In this document: in pieces, positions 8,782-17,949 of the stretch
How the letters are laid out: every line of letters begins with the position of its first letter
How positions within the stretch are numbered: position 1 is the stretch's first letter
Assembly (NCBI RefSeq): GCF_017876495.1
Contig: NZ_JAGIOB010000001.1
Span: 2,294,001-2,358,000, forward strand
DNA: 64,000 nt
Direction of reading: 5' to 3'
Origin: Microlunatus capsulatus
GTDB taxonomy: Bacteria; Actinomycetota; Actinomycetes; Propionibacteriales; Propionibacteriaceae
Notes under the pieces: generated by a model
Told to the model about the DNA's origin: nothing
The model's database searches: none
The model's input: the letters and a program-made list of their open reading frames with translations, nothing else
Translations under genes and position numbers: made by a program

Positions 8782-10829
8782 GCGAGGACACCCGCACCGA
8801 CGCCCCCGAGGCCCCGGCCACCGGGGCCGCCAAGGCCCCCGAGCGCCCGAAGTACGCACCGGCCGCGCGCAGCGGCGGACCCTTCGGGGGACCCGCTCCG
8901 GCGGAGAAGTCGCTGAACTTCTGGCCCTCGCTGAAGCGGCTGCTCGGCCACCTCGCGCCCGAGCGCGTCGTGCTCGTCGCCGTCGTCGCGCTGGCCGTCG
9001 TCGGCATCGTCATGAACGTCTACGGCCCGCGCATCCTCGGCTACGCCACCGACGTGATCTTCACCGGCATCGTCGGCCGCGGGCTGCCCGCCGGGGCCAC
9101 CAAGGCCGAGGCCGTCGCCCAGCTGCGGGCGGCGGGCCAGGACACCTACGCCGACCTCGTCGAGCGGCTGGCCGTGGTGCCCGGGCAGGGCATCGACTTC
9201 GGCCTGCTGGGCCGCTGGCTGCTGCTGGCGCTGGGGCTCTACCTGGTCTCGTCGCTGTTCCTGTGGCTGCAGGGCTACCTGCTCAACGGCGCCGTCCAGC
9301 GCTCGATCTTCACCCTGCGCAACGAGGTCGAGACCAAGATCAACAGGCTGCCCCTCAGCTACTTCGACAAGCAGACCCGCGGCGAGCTGCTCAGCCGGGT
9401 GACCAACGACATCGACAACGTCGCCCAGGCCCTGCAGCAGACCCTCAGCCAGCTGCTCACCTCGCTGCTGACGGTGATCGGCGTCGTCGTGATGATGTTC
9501 GTGGTCTCGCCGCTGCTGGCCCTCATCGCGCTGGTGACCATCCCGATCTCGGTGGTGATCACCGGGGTGATCGGCAAGCGGTCGCAGAAGCTGTTCACCC
9601 AGCAGTGGAAGGCGACCGGCGAGCTCAACGGGCACATCGAGGAGGCCTTCACCGGGCACGCGCTGGTCAAGGTCTTCGGCCGCCAGTCCGAGGTCGCGGC
9701 GGTCTTCGGCGAGCGCAACGACGGGCTGTTCCGCTCCAGCTTCGGCGCCCAGTTCGTCAGCGGCATCATCATGCCGGCGATGATGTTCATCGGGAACCTC
9801 AACTACGTGGCGATCGCCGTCGTCGGCGGCCTGCGGGTGGCCAGCGGGACGATGAACCTCGGCGACGTGCAGGCCTTCATCCAGTACACGCGGATGTTCA
9901 CCCAGCCGCTCACCCAGGTGGCGTCGATGGCGAACCTGCTGCAGTCCGGGATCGCGTCGGCCGAGCGGGTCTTCGAGGTGCTCGACGCCGAGGAGCAGTC
10001 CGCCGAGCCGGCCGCCTCGGCGGGCGCCGCGCTGCCGACCCGCGGGCGCGTCGAGTTCGAGCACATCGCCTTCTCCTACGACGCGGCGCAGCCGCTGATC
10101 ACCGACCTCTCGCTGGTGGCCGAGCCGGGCAGCACCGTCGCCATCGTCGGCCCCACGGGCGCCGGCAAGACGACGCTGGTCAACCTGATCATGCGGTTCT
10201 ACGAGCTCGACGGCGGCCGGATCACCGTGGACGGCGTCGACGTGGCCACCATCCCGCGCGCGGAGCTGCGCTCCAAGGTCGGGATGGTGCTGCAGGACAC
10301 CTGGCTGTTCCACGGGACGATCCGGGCCAACATCGCCTACGGCCGCCCCGACGCGACGGAGGCCGAGGTGATGGCCGCCGCCGAGGCCACCTTCGTCGAC
10401 CGCTTCGTGCACGCGCTCCCCGACGGCTACGACACGGTGATCGACGAGGAGGGCAGCAACATCTCGGCGGGCGAGAAGCAGCTGATCACCATCGCCCGCG
10501 CCTTCCTGGCCGACCCGGCACTGCTGATCCTCGACGAGGCCACCAGCTCGGTCGACACCCGGACCGAGGTGCTGGTCCAGCACGCCATGGCCGCGCTGCG
10601 CAGCGACCGGACCAGCTTCGTCATCGCCCACCGGCTCTCCACCATCCGCGACGCCGACCTGATCCTCGTCATGCAGGCGGGCCAGATCGTCGAGCAGGGC
10701 AGCCACGCCGCGCTGCTGACGGCCGGCGGCGCCTACGCCGACCTCTACCGATCTCAGTTCGCGGGCGCGATCGGTGAGGACGAAGGAGCGTCCCCTTACA
10801 GAGCCCTGTCCGTTGCCGCTCGTTCCTAA
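8778..10829 (+). CDS. ABC exporter half-transporter B (catalytic site subunit)
   Basis: A 683-residue half-transporter with a disordered N-terminal extension of about 50 residues (Ala/Pro/Glu rich), six membrane helices and an ATPase domain. Walker [10 protein letters not shown] (about 456), Walker [13 protein letters not shown] with the catalytic Glu (about 580) and switch His in VIAHRLSTI (about 615) are canonical. The signature is degenerate, ISAGEKQL (about 561). It therefore complements subunit A: one consensus and one degenerate ATP site per heterodimer. After [15 protein letters not shown] the last 13 residues do not look like the family; the coding end may have been replaced by foreign sequence at the left border of the island. 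Confidence 0.93.
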   Translation: MSEDTRTDAPEAPATGAAKAPERPKYAPAARSGGPFGGPAPAEKSLNFWPSLKRLLGHLAPERVVLVAVVALAVVGIVMNVYGPRILGYATDVIFTGIVGRGLPAGATKAEAVAQLRAAGQDTYADLVERLAVVPGQGIDFGLLGRWLLLALGLYLVSSLFLWLQGYLLNGAVQRSIFTLRNEVETKINRLPLSYFDKQTRGELLSRVTNDIDNVAQALQQTLSQLLTSLLTVIGVVVMMFVVSPLLALIALVTIPISVVITGVIGKRSQKLFTQQWKATGELNGHIEEAFTGHALVKVFGRQSEVAAVFGERNDGLFRSSFGAQFVSGIIMPAMMFIGNLNYVAIAVVGGLRVASGTMNLGDVQAFIQYTRMFTQPLTQVASMANLLQSGIASAERVFEVLDAEEQSAEPAASAGAALPTRGRVEFEHIAFSYDAAQPLITDLSLVAEPGSTVAIVGPTGAGKTTLVNLIMRFYELDGGRITVDGVDVATIPRAELRSKVGMVLQDTWLFHGTIRANIAYGRPDATEAEVMAAAEATFVDRFVHALPDGYDTVIDEEGSNISAGEKQLITIARAFLADPALLILDEATSSVDTRTEVLVQHAMAALRSDRTSFVIAHRLSTIRDADLILVMQAGQIVEQGSHAALLTAGGAYADLYRSQFAGAIGEDEGASPYRALSVAARS

Positions 10830-10830
10830 T

Positions 10831-10850
10831 CCTGCAGAGCGCGTTGCAGG
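10831..10850 (+). terminator. possible hairpin after the ABC operon
   Basis: CCTGCA-gagcgcgt-TGCAGG starts just after the ABC stop codon and is followed by a second small hairpin (GAGCC-tggtc-GGCTC, 10852-10866). There is no T-run, so termination is only a guess. The remaining bases up to 10941 show no gene. Confidence 0.3.
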
Positions 10851-10941
10851 GGAGCCTGGTCGGCTCTGCCCCTGACGGGCAGGAGGAGCCGCCAGCCAGT
10901 AGACGGCTTTCCTGTGATACTTCAGACCGTGCCCCACCTCC

Positions 10942-13854
10942 GTGAAGCCTGCGGCTGTCATGGCTGAACCCGGCCTCGGCCGTACGGCCCACGAGCGCGC
11001 CTACGATCTGCTGGCCCGCAAGGCCAAGCGGTTCTCGAGCGGGGACGAGGACCTGAGCGAACTGCGCAATGACCTTGCGTTGCCCCAGTTCATCGGCCTC
11101 GAATCACTCGAGTGTCGACCTCTGTCGGTCACGCCCCTCAACCACCTGTCGTGGTTCCGGCTGCGGAGGTTGCCGTCGCCGGAGGACGGAGTCCGGTCAC
11201 CTCTGGTGGACGGGCTCTCGGCGATCGCAGCAATGCGGTCGTCGGCGGCTCTTGTCATCTCGGGTGGGCCCACGGGCGGCCTTCACCTCGGCGTCCAACG
11301 CAATGGGCTGGAGGAGTGGCTACCTACGACGTTAGCGCCAGCCGTGATCGCGGAGAAGGTTGCATCGTCGCCTCCCGGCGTGAGCGCCTTCGTCGGCAAC
11401 GACCAGGTATGGTCCAACGGCGTCAGCTTCTCGCTCTCAGCGGGGTCCGACAATGCTCCGGACCAGTCCGGACTGCCAGGGCTACGCCGGCTGTTGCTCG
11501 CCTCCTCGCCCTCCTGGTCGATCGTCATCCTGCTCGAGCCCGTCCAGTTCGCCGAAGCTCGCGCAATCGAGACCGCCCTTTACGGAAGTCTTTCCGCGCT
11601 CGGTCGTCTTGGCGGCACGGTGACTCACACAGACAACGAACAGGACAGCATCAGCCGCCAACTCCCGGCCGTCGACGAGCTGCTGGAGGACCTGAAAGCC
11701 AGGGTCGACCATCTTCGTGCCGCCGAATCGGTAGGCCTGTGGAATACCTCGCCCTATGTCTTCAGCGAGGACGGCGCCACAGTCGAGATGATCTCAGGCG
11801 TTCTGGGCTCGATCCTCCAAAACGACCCCCTCACGTCGGGCCGATGGATCTCGCATAGTTGCCACGTCCCCTACGGCGAACAGTCGAGCGTACCAGACCT
11901 GCCGGAGCCGGTATCGCTGCTCTCGTCTGCCGACATCGGGGTGTTCCTGGAGACCGGATTCGGCTCGCTCCCCGGACTGGAAGTTAGCGAAGCTCCTCCA
12001 GCTGGGCGGGCTCAACCCCCGATGAGCAAGCCGATCCCGCTCGGACAGTGGGCGGGTACCAGTGCGGAGGTCGTCATCGACGTCCAGGACCTGGAGGGAC
12101 ACGGCTTCGTCACCGGCACCACAGGGATGGGCAAGAGCACGACGGTGCAGAAGATCTTGCTCGAGCTCAGCAACAAGTGGCACATCCCCTTTCTCATCAT
12201 CGACCCGGTCAAGGCTGATTACGAAGAGCTGGCGCCAAGCATCGACCGAGGGCTGTTATCGGTCACCGCGACGGACCTGGCTCTCAACGTCATGCAGCCA
12301 TGTGAGGGTTTCTCGCTCCGCACGCACCTGGAGATGGTCTCCAACGCGTTCGTCGGCTCGTTCGGGTTCCCATCCCCGGTTCCGTATATCGTGGCGCAGC
12401 TGTTCGAGCAGATGATCGCGCGGTCCGCGGCGGACCCGGCGCCGACCCTGCATGATCTCCGCGACGAACTCGATCCCTACGTCGCCTCGCTCGGGTACGA
12501 CGGCGAGATCGAGAGCAACATCCGAGCCTCGCTCGGGTTACGACTCTCGTTGCTGCTGTCGCCGGCGAAAGCCGAGCGGGTGGCGTCACCTGACGGTCGA
12601 CCGTGCCTGCGGAGCATTCTCGAACGTCCCGCCGTCGTCCAGCTGTCAACACTCGGCGACGAGCAGGAGCGCGCGTTCCTGATGTCGATGCTGACGATCT
12701 ACGTCGCCGAGCGTGCCCATGTCCTCGGCCGCAGCAACGGCGCGGTCCGCCACGTGACTGTTCTCGAGGAGGCCCACCGGATCCTTCCCGAACCACGCGA
12801 CTCTGCCTCGAGCGAGGACGGGAATGCCGCCGGAGTATCGGCCAAGCTGCTCACCCAGATGTTGGCCGAGATCCGTAGCTACGGCGAGTCGGTGCTCGTC
12901 GTCGACCAGAGCCCGGCGGCCGTGGCCCGAGACGTGCTGCGCAACACCAACCTCAAGATCGCCCATCGACTACCCGATCCCGACGATCGGGAGGTCGTTG
13001 GGGGCAGTCTCGGCATGATCGAGAAGCACTACCTCAGCCTGACCAAACTCGGACGAGGAGAGGCGCTAATGGCCACGCGCCGAACGGGCGAGGCCCAGCT
13101 GATCCGGATCCAGGCCGCAGAGCCCGACGCGCACGGACCAGCCCCGGTCGAGTTCCGTGTCAACCGGGACGACGATCCGCGCCCTTGCTGCCACGGACGC
13201 GACCCCGGTACCCACCATGCTGCCGAGGCCCGTTCGCGTGAAGCCGAGAGCGTCCTCGCCCTCGCGCTCAACCACATGTTGCGGACGAGGGAGGACCGAG
13301 CGTCGATCTGGTCCGACGCAGACCTCGGACTCGCACAGCTGGCGGCCCTGGACCCGGCCCTGACGACTGACAGCGACCAGGCCGTCAGATGCCTGGCCTG
13401 GATCGGTTTCCGACGCGCGATGGTCCGGCACGTCGCCTACGGCAGCCTCGACAGCGGGCACCTGGCCGGCCGCCTGCAACGAGCCTTCGAGGTCTGGGAG
13501 GCCAAGGGGAGTCAGCAACTTCGACTCACGAAGCGCCCGGGCGACATGGTGGGACCCTTCCACGGCTGCCGGTGGTGCTCGGACGTCTGCTCCTATCGCC
13601 ATGTGGCCGAAGCGTCGACCTCACTCGGCCAGCAAAGCGTCCAGACCAGTCTTCGGCCAGCCTGGGTCCCTGTACCGGGGATGACGACGGTCGAGGTCAT
13701 GAACTTTTGGGCCGGTCAGTCCGTCAAGTCACTGACGCCTCTGCTCGGAGACGAGGCGGCGGTGTCGTTGGCTCGATGTGCGCTGGTGCAGTCGGCCGCG
13801 AGTGCTGGCATGCCCGCCGGCGAGCAGGATCGCCTGCTGAACGACTCCGACTGA
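10942..13854 (+). CDS. HerA/DUF87-like P-loop ATPase
   Basis: A 970-residue protein. Residues 370-720 form a HerA/FtsK-type ATPase: Walker A TGTTGMGKSTT (about 392), IIDPVKADYEEL soon after, Walker B VTVLEEAHRI (about 607), a sensor segment VLVVDQSP, then LRNTNLKIAHRLPDPDDREV with the usual arginines. The 370-residue N-terminal region is not recognised. The C-terminal 200 residues are helical, with clustered cysteines and histidines (RPCCHGRDPGTHH; CRWCSDVCSYRH) that may bind zinc. HerA-type ATPases pump DNA and often partner nucleases in defence systems, but no nuclease gene is adjacent. The start is uncertain: GTG 10942 or ATG 10960, neither with a clear ribosome binding site. Codon use is less GC-biased than in the preceding operon. 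Confidence 0.8.
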   Translation: MKPAAVMAEPGLGRTAHERAYDLLARKAKRFSSGDEDLSELRNDLALPQFIGLESLECRPLSVTPLNHLSWFRLRRLPSPEDGVRSPLVDGLSAIAAMRSSAALVISGGPTGGLHLGVQRNGLEEWLPTTLAPAVIAEKVASSPPGVSAFVGNDQVWSNGVSFSLSAGSDNAPDQSGLPGLRRLLLASSPSWSIVILLEPVQFAEARAIETALYGSLSALGRLGGTVTHTDNEQDSISRQLPAVDELLEDLKARVDHLRAAESVGLWNTSPYVFSEDGATVEMISGVLGSILQNDPLTSGRWISHSCHVPYGEQSSVPDLPEPVSLLSSADIGVFLETGFGSLPGLEVSEAPPAGRAQPPMSKPIPLGQWAGTSAEVVIDVQDLEGHGFVTGTTGMGKSTTVQKILLELSNKWHIPFLIIDPVKADYEELAPSIDRGLLSVTATDLALNVMQPCEGFSLRTHLEMVSNAFVGSFGFPSPVPYIVAQLFEQMIARSAADPAPTLHDLRDELDPYVASLGYDGEIESNIRASLGLRLSLLLSPAKAERVASPDGRPCLRSILERPAVVQLSTLGDEQERAFLMSMLTIYVAERAHVLGRSNGAVRHVTVLEEAHRILPEPRDSASSEDGNAAGVSAKLLTQMLAEIRSYGESVLVVDQSPAAVARDVLRNTNLKIAHRLPDPDDREVVGGSLGMIEKHYLSLTKLGRGEALMATRRTGEAQLIRIQAAEPDAHGPAPVEFRVNRDDDPRPCCHGRDPGTHHAAEARSREAESVLALALNHMLRTREDRASIWSDADLGLAQLAALDPALTTDSDQAVRCLAWIGFRRAMVRHVAYGSLDSGHLAGRLQRAFEVWEAKGSQQLRLTKRPGDMVGPFHGCRWCSDVCSYRHVAEASTSLGQQSVQTSLRPAWVPVPGMTTVEVMNFWAGQSVKSLTPLLGDEAAVSLARCALVQSAASAGMPAGEQDRLLNDSD

Positions 13855-13997
13855 GGCCAACGCCGCGGTCGAGGGTGAGGGTTGACGAAGACCGATGCCC
13901 TCCATCGTTCTGTTCTCGTAGAAGCTGAGGTGGCCGTCGCAGCCCGGACGATCGCGGCCGACAGGTGGGTCGAGACTTGCCGATGTTGGCTCATAGG

Positions 13998-14870
13998 CTA
14001 CTCTCGCGACCTCCCGAATGGCGGCCCAATCGGTTCGAGGAAGCCCCTGTCAACGTACTTGCCCAAGGGGACCTGCAGCCTGTACTGACCCCCACGGCCG
14101 AGGGTACCGACAGCTCCCGGGGTCACTTCACTCCTGAGAACGTGCATGAGCTTACAAACCCTGTAACGCTGGAACTGCGCAAGATTGGACGGCGGTATTC
14201 CGGCCCTCTCGAAAGGGGTGTCCGAGGGGCAGATATAGGTACCCGTATCGTACTTGGCTTCCTTCACCCTGGGACCCCACCGGTCGATGACAGTGCCCAC
14301 CTCTAAAGTTGTACGAACCTCATTATCCCAGTGGACTCCATTGTTGGGGGCAATCTCAGCCCAGTTCCATACCGGCTCCTCTTTGGAGTTGACTCCGAGA
14401 GCATAACGGTCCAGATACATCTTGCAATCATTCCTGGCGGCGGAATCCAGGAGGTGAGCGCCTCTTGCGTAGAACGGGTCGTAGCCCTCGGGGATCAATT
14501 TCGAGGCTATAGGGTGATTGCGTAGGTCAGCCAGCCAGCCGTCCACCTTCTGTTCATATTTCACCGCGTATTGGTGGTCGATCGCTGTGGGCTTATCCGG
14601 CTTATCCCTGTGGGCCAGCAGCTCGTCGAACTTCATCTGCTGCTCCTCCTTGAGGTCTGCCAGCAGACGCCGCCGCTGGTCCAGGGACACCGATTTCAGT
14701 CGAGGTTCGAGATTCCTTTTCTCGTCCTCGTTGCTGCGGCGCAGCTCGGTCATGGGATCCAGCTTGACGAGCTTCCTGTCCATGCCGAGTAGGCGCTCAC
14801 CTCCGCCTGGGCGAACTCCGCGCCCCTCAAGCCCCGGCAACTCGGCCCTTTTCCCCTGAGTCTCTTTCAT
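13998..14870 (-). CDS. TNT-like (NAD glycohydrolase) toxin-domain protein
   Basis: A 290-residue protein. The C-terminal 110 residues fit the TNT fold, named after the Mycobacterium tuberculosis necrotizing toxin, which hydrolyses NAD. The matching segments in order are NNGVHWDNEVRTTLEVGTVI, DRWGP, YICPSDTPFERAGIPP, FQRYRVCKLMHV and GRGGQYRLQVP, then VDRGFLEPI. The conserved Arg of DRWG and Gln of GGQY are present. The N-terminal half is charged and helical (coiled-coil-like around DQRRRLLADLKEEQQMKFDE) with no signal peptide or secretion domain, so this looks like a detached C-terminal module of a polymorphic toxin. The start is unclear: ATG 14870 is used, ATG 14783 is possible. The 143 bases downstream hold no immunity gene. 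Confidence 0.72.
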   Translation of the reverse strand: MKETQGKRAELPGLEGRGVRPGGGERLLGMDRKLVKLDPMTELRRSNEDEKRNLEPRLKSVSLDQRRRLLADLKEEQQMKFDELLAHRDKPDKPTAIDHQYAVKYEQKVDGWLADLRNHPIASKLIPEGYDPFYARGAHLLDSAARNDCKMYLDRYALGVNSKEEPVWNWAEIAPNNGVHWDNEVRTTLEVGTVIDRWGPRVKEAKYDTGTYICPSDTPFERAGIPPSNLAQFQRYRVCKLMHVLRSEVTPGAVGTLGRGGQYRLQVPLGKYVDRGFLEPIGPPFGRSRE

Positions 14871-15567
14871 CGCCTTGGATCCAACCTTCCGATTTCAGAA
14901 GTGGTCTAGCCGTATTTTCCTATCGCCGCCTTCGATAGCCGCGAGACGACCTGAACCCGGCAGACGACCCGCTGCTGCTCCTACCTGAGCAGATTCCGCA
15001 TCCCGCGACTCGAAGGAAGGGGTGAGCCAGCTTCGTGTATGGGCACGGGCAGGCGAGTTTGCACTCACCTCCCTGCGGTCGCACTTGTCCTCGATTCCTT
15101 GTCACCTGGAGTCTATCGGCACTCGAGTTGGGACAAGCGAGGAACCCGCGCCAGTCGCTTCCCAAGCGCCCGACCCTTCCTCGTGATGCTTCCAGCCAGA
15201 GCCCTGAGTCAGCGGGCGAGCGAGCGCGCTCTTCTCTCCTGCGGTCCAGGCAGTAGCCCTTCGACAGAGACCGACACACGCGCACCTACTTCCACAGGGC
15301 ACCATCGGCAGCAGCACTCTGGCACCTTGCCGCCAGGCACCAGGGGAACCTGGGCAGGCAGCTGCAGCGACCCTCATGACAGAGGTCGATCCGGTTGCCT
15401 GCAGAGCCAGCAGGGCTCGCGTCCTCGAGCCTATGGATTGGCTGAGGGCATTTCGGATCGAAGCGAGTAGCCAACGCCGCCGCCTCCAGCTACCCCCTCT
15501 CCTGCTCGCCGCCCGGCATGTCGGCGCTGAAACGGTCACCGGAGAGTGTGATGATCGGCATCGAGCG
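14871..15567. other. about 700 bases without a convincing gene
   Basis: Short open frames exist on both strands, but all are Ser/Arg/Cys-rich translations typical of non-coding frames, and none has a ribosome binding site or recognisable motif. No tRNA fold, terminator or repeat was found. The stretch separates two toxin modules and may be debris of larger polymorphic toxin genes. Confidence 0.5.
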
Positions 15568-15906
15568 TCACCTGACGCCCACCGGACTGACACTGAGTTC
15601 GAGGTCACTCGGGCCATCGTCCTTCTTCGGCTGCCAAGCAGAGGTGACTCCGTGCCACCAGGTGAACGAATCCATGCTCACCAAGAGCGCTCTGAGACGC
15701 CTCTCGAGAACGCGGAGCGCGGGTTCGAGCCGCGGGGGCTCACGATGCATGCTCAGGTCGATCGTCATAGACGCCAGATCGCCCTCGAACTGGGAGATCC
15801 ACCTGATGTGCGCAGGCTGAGCGAAGGAAACCCGGCCGTCCGCGCTCACCTCGAATGGATTCGAGGAAACGAAGCGAACCGAATGGGCCACGGCAGCAAG
15901 AAACAT
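15568..15906 (-). CDS. small hypothetical protein (possible immunity-type remnant)
   Basis: A 112-residue reading frame whose middle part has a natural amino-acid mix: GRVSFAQPAHIRWISQFEGD, then LASMTIDLSMH, then helices RLEPALRVLERRLRALLVSM and a Trp pair in DSFTWWHGV. This suggests a small alpha/beta protein of the size of immunity proteins. The opposite strand in this interval is open but reads as low-quality sequence. The ATG at 15906 would overlap the start of the RNase A-like toxin on the other strand, so a later start (GTG near 15865) is equally possible. No family is recognised and it could be a fragment. It is placed between two toxin genes, which is the only contextual hint. Confidence 0.35.
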   Translation of the reverse strand: MFLAAVAHSVRFVSSNPFEVSADGRVSFAQPAHIRWISQFEGDLASMTIDLSMHREPPRLEPALRVLERRLRALLVSMDSFTWWHGVTSAWQPKKDDGPSDLELSVSPVGVR

Positions 15907-16377
15907 CTCGACGTGAGCGAGTCAGAGATGGAATCGCGCGCCCGCATGGGGGTGCCGAGGATCGCCGAGCCAGGTGTCACAGCAGCGCCACGGAGCATCA
16001 CCAAGTTCACCTCGGCCGAGGCGTTCGTGGCCGCCGAGGCAGTCGCCTGGCAGTCAGAGAGCACTCAGGCCCAGAGGCGAATCGTCGAAAGCGGGTACCG
16101 AGTGCTCCTCGCGCAGCAGCGCAATCCCGAAGAGATTCGCGCCTACCTTCGCGACAACGACCAGATCGAGAACACGAGCAAGGCATCAGACGTGCTCGGC
16201 GAGACATGGCGAGACCATGTCAAGGGCTACACCGTGGCCGGCGAAGGGTCTGGGCCCACGTCGTTCTCCGACGACAGCACGATACGGACCTACTGGAGAC
16301 TTTCGCGGGAAGGAAAATGGTATCTGCAGTCCCACTTCCCCCAGGAGGATGATCCACGGAAGAAGGGGAAGAAGTGA
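15883..16377 (+). CDS. RNase A-like (CdiA-CT type) toxin module
   Basis: A 164-residue protein. The pattern follows bacterial RNase A-like toxin domains of contact-dependent inhibition proteins: a His-containing opening (SKKHLDVSESEMESRARMGV), a Ser/Thr-Phe helix (ITKFTSAEAFVAAEAVAW), then a variable middle. It ends in a beta hairpin, TYWRLSREGKWYLQSHFP, near the C-terminus, where the family often has Y-x-L-x-T-x-F/Y-P. No secretion or delivery domain is present, so this is an orphan cassette. The stop overlaps the GTG of the next small gene, the usual toxin-immunity arrangement. The start is uncertain: ATG 15883 is taken, and ATG 15931 would lose the His. The assignment is by pattern only. 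Confidence 0.5.
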   Translation: MGHGSKKHLDVSESEMESRARMGVPRIAEPGVTAAPRSITKFTSAEAFVAAEAVAWQSESTQAQRRIVESGYRVLLAQQRNPEEIRAYLRDNDQIENTSKASDVLGETWRDHVKGYTVAGEGSGPTSFSDDSTIRTYWRLSREGKWYLQSHFPQEDDPRKKGKK

Positions 16378-16676
16378 ACTCGTCTATCTCACCGCGGCTA
16401 CGGAAGTTCCTGGCGCGTTGGTGCAATGTCGACGTCGATCCTGTTGGTCTCGCGCAGGAGCTTCGTGACTTCCCCGACCCAGCTTTCGAGCGCTGGGTGA
16501 AGCAGGAGTTTGGACGGGCTGTCGTCGACCACCAACTCGATCCAGACGACTACTACGAGATCACCTCGGCCTGGTTCGAGGATCAGGAGGCACTCGACGG
16601 CTGGCTACGCTCCTTGTGGGACCTATGGTTCCCGGGCGCGGCACTACCCGAGGCCAACGTGGACGACCAGGCATGA
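16374..16676 (+). CDS. probable immunity protein for the adjacent toxin module
   Basis: A 100-residue acidic protein (SPRLRKFLARWCNVDVDPVG, then LAQELRDFPDPAFERWVKQE, ending DGWLRSLWDLWFPGAALPEA). The size, charge and Trp/Phe-rich helical end resemble the CdiI-type immunity proteins that sit beside RNase A-like toxins. The GTG at 16374 overlaps the toxin stop by 4 bases, so expression is coupled, as required for protection. The frame closes at 16676, just before the convergent membrane-protein gene ends at 16692. Function is inferred from position and general appearance; no catalytic motif exists or is expected. Confidence 0.55.
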   Translation: MNSSISPRLRKFLARWCNVDVDPVGLAQELRDFPDPAFERWVKQEFGRAVVDHQLDPDDYYEITSAWFEDQEALDGWLRSLWDLWFPGAALPEANVDDQA

Positions 16677-16691
16677 AGGCGACGCCATGAC

Positions 16692-17807
16692 TCAGAATCG
16701 GCGGAACAGCCGTTTGACCACGAGCCAGATGACAGCGATGGTGATAGCGAGGCCGGCGAGGTGGACGATGCTCTGCTCGACCGCCATCAGTTGTTGGCTG
16801 AGCATCGCACGAGTCAGCTGATCCCGGTTCCACCACAGCGCGAGCCCGGCCACAGCCAACAGTCCCAGGGTCATTCCTGCGGTCATGGCGGGAAAGGCAT
16901 GACCCGCACGCTTGGCCACATATCCCGTCGATAGCACTCTGACTGAACGTACCGAGATCTCGCCCTTCCCCGAGCCGATGACCGCCACCTCGTCACCCTT
17001 CGAGATCTGGACGGCGCCGTCGACCTGCCTGGTGATGAGACTGCACGAGAAGGAACGCGCCGCCCGGGTGGGATCGTCAGGACGCGGCACGTCCACGCGG
17101 AACTTGGTGATCAGCAGTCTGGGCTTCTCGCGACGTCCCTGCCAGGACGTGATCCCGCTGATACCCCACCCGAGTCTCAGCTTGCGGGTGATCACGGCGA
17201 CAACGATCAGGATGACGACGCTGACTGCGAGGTACTGCAACACGGTCGGCAACAGCACACAGACCGCCACGATCACCAGAGCGACGAGCACGGGAGCCGA
17301 CGAGGGCCGGGGCCGCTCCGTCGGACGCGGATCTGCGCTGACCCTGCCCACGAAGCGGCTGGAGCTGGTAGCCCGGGCAGGCTGCGCGGGTGCGTCAGGG
17401 TCGTTGTCCGGCTCGCGGGCACTCGAGTTGCGGTCGGCAGGACGCCGGTTCTCAGCAGGACGCCGATCGGTGCGGGGCCGTCGGTCATCGCGAGCAGATC
17501 GCGAACGGTCGACGTCGCGCTCGTCGGGACGCGCGGTCGTGGTCCTCTCCGCCGTCGGTCGACCGGGCCGTTCGGCCGTCGACCCTGATGCCGTCGTTCC
17601 CCCGCCGGACCGCCGGGTCGAGGGGCGTCGCTCAGCGGGCCTGCGCTCTGCGGTAGGACGGTCGACCTCCGGACCCTTCCTTGAAGCGTCGTCACGATCG
17701 CCGGACCAGGCCCGTTCGCCCTCCCCCTGCACGGGGGTGGGCTGAGGGGGCGGGCGTGACTCCTTCCCCGGCCTGCGGATCGGTGGCAGCCTGAAGTCTC
17801 CGCTCAT
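16692..17807 (-). CDS. membrane protein with a long disordered Arg/Pro/Thr-rich N-terminus
   Basis: A 371-residue protein of unknown function. Residues 1-165 are low complexity and very basic, made of repeated R-P-x-A/T-E-R-R blocks. A hydrophobic hairpin follows at about 170-208 (VLVALVIVAVCVLLPTVLQY then LAVSVVILIVVAVI). A soluble beta-rich segment spans about 210-300 (LLITKFRVDVPRPDD, GAVQISKGDEVAVIGSGKGE). Two more helices end the protein (about 305-325 and 345-365). The soluble part looks like an FHA- or OB-sized domain but I cannot assign it. The gene is divergent from the vWA/Hsp70/GTPase operon and shares a 142-base intergenic region with it, so it is probably co-regulated and part of the same system. 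Confidence 0.75.
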   Translation of the reverse strand: MSGDFRLPPIRRPGKESRPPPQPTPVQGEGERAWSGDRDDASRKGPEVDRPTAERRPAERRPSTRRSGGGTTASGSTAERPGRPTAERTTTARPDERDVDRSRSARDDRRPRTDRRPAENRRPADRNSSAREPDNDPDAPAQPARATSSSRFVGRVSADPRPTERPRPSSAPVLVALVIVAVCVLLPTVLQYLAVSVVILIVVAVITRKLRLGWGISGITSWQGRREKPRLLITKFRVDVPRPDDPTRAARSFSCSLITRQVDGAVQISKGDEVAVIGSGKGEISVRSVRVLSTGYVAKRAGHAFPAMTAGMTLGLLAVAGLALWWNRDQLTRAMLSQQLMAVEQSIVHLAGLAITIAVIWLVVKRLFRRF

Positions 17808-17949
17808 GGAACGCCCCGCCTGATCTTGTTAGCACTGAGGGAAGTATCGACTCTGCCAAAGCACGACGCGACATCGGCAAGGAGGCCTAGACTCCGAAAC
17901 CTTCTCACGTCCCCGTCTCCGATGAGACCGAACCACGAGGATTACCCCC

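Noticed and set aside
10830-10941. Possible tRNA or attachment site at the left edge of the island.
   Set aside because: The small hairpins do not form a cloverleaf, and no matching direct repeat was found near the right edge around 32.35 kb.
14920-15617. Several overlapping open frames of 70-170 codons between the toxin modules.
   Set aside because: Compositions are Arg/Ser/Cys-rich, none has a ribosome binding site or motif, and they mutually overlap on both strands.
15376-15882. Upstream in-frame extension of the RNase A-like toxin to a 333-residue protein.
   Set aside because: The extension reads as Arg/Ser/Pro-rich non-coding translation, and the opposite strand looks more protein-like in part of it; no ribosome binding site precedes the far start.
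17826-17845. TTAGCACTGAGG resembles half of a CIRCE heat-shock operator upstream of the vWA/Hsp70 operon.
   Set aside because: The complementary half GAGTGCTAA is absent at the required 9-base distance, so it is only a partial chance match.
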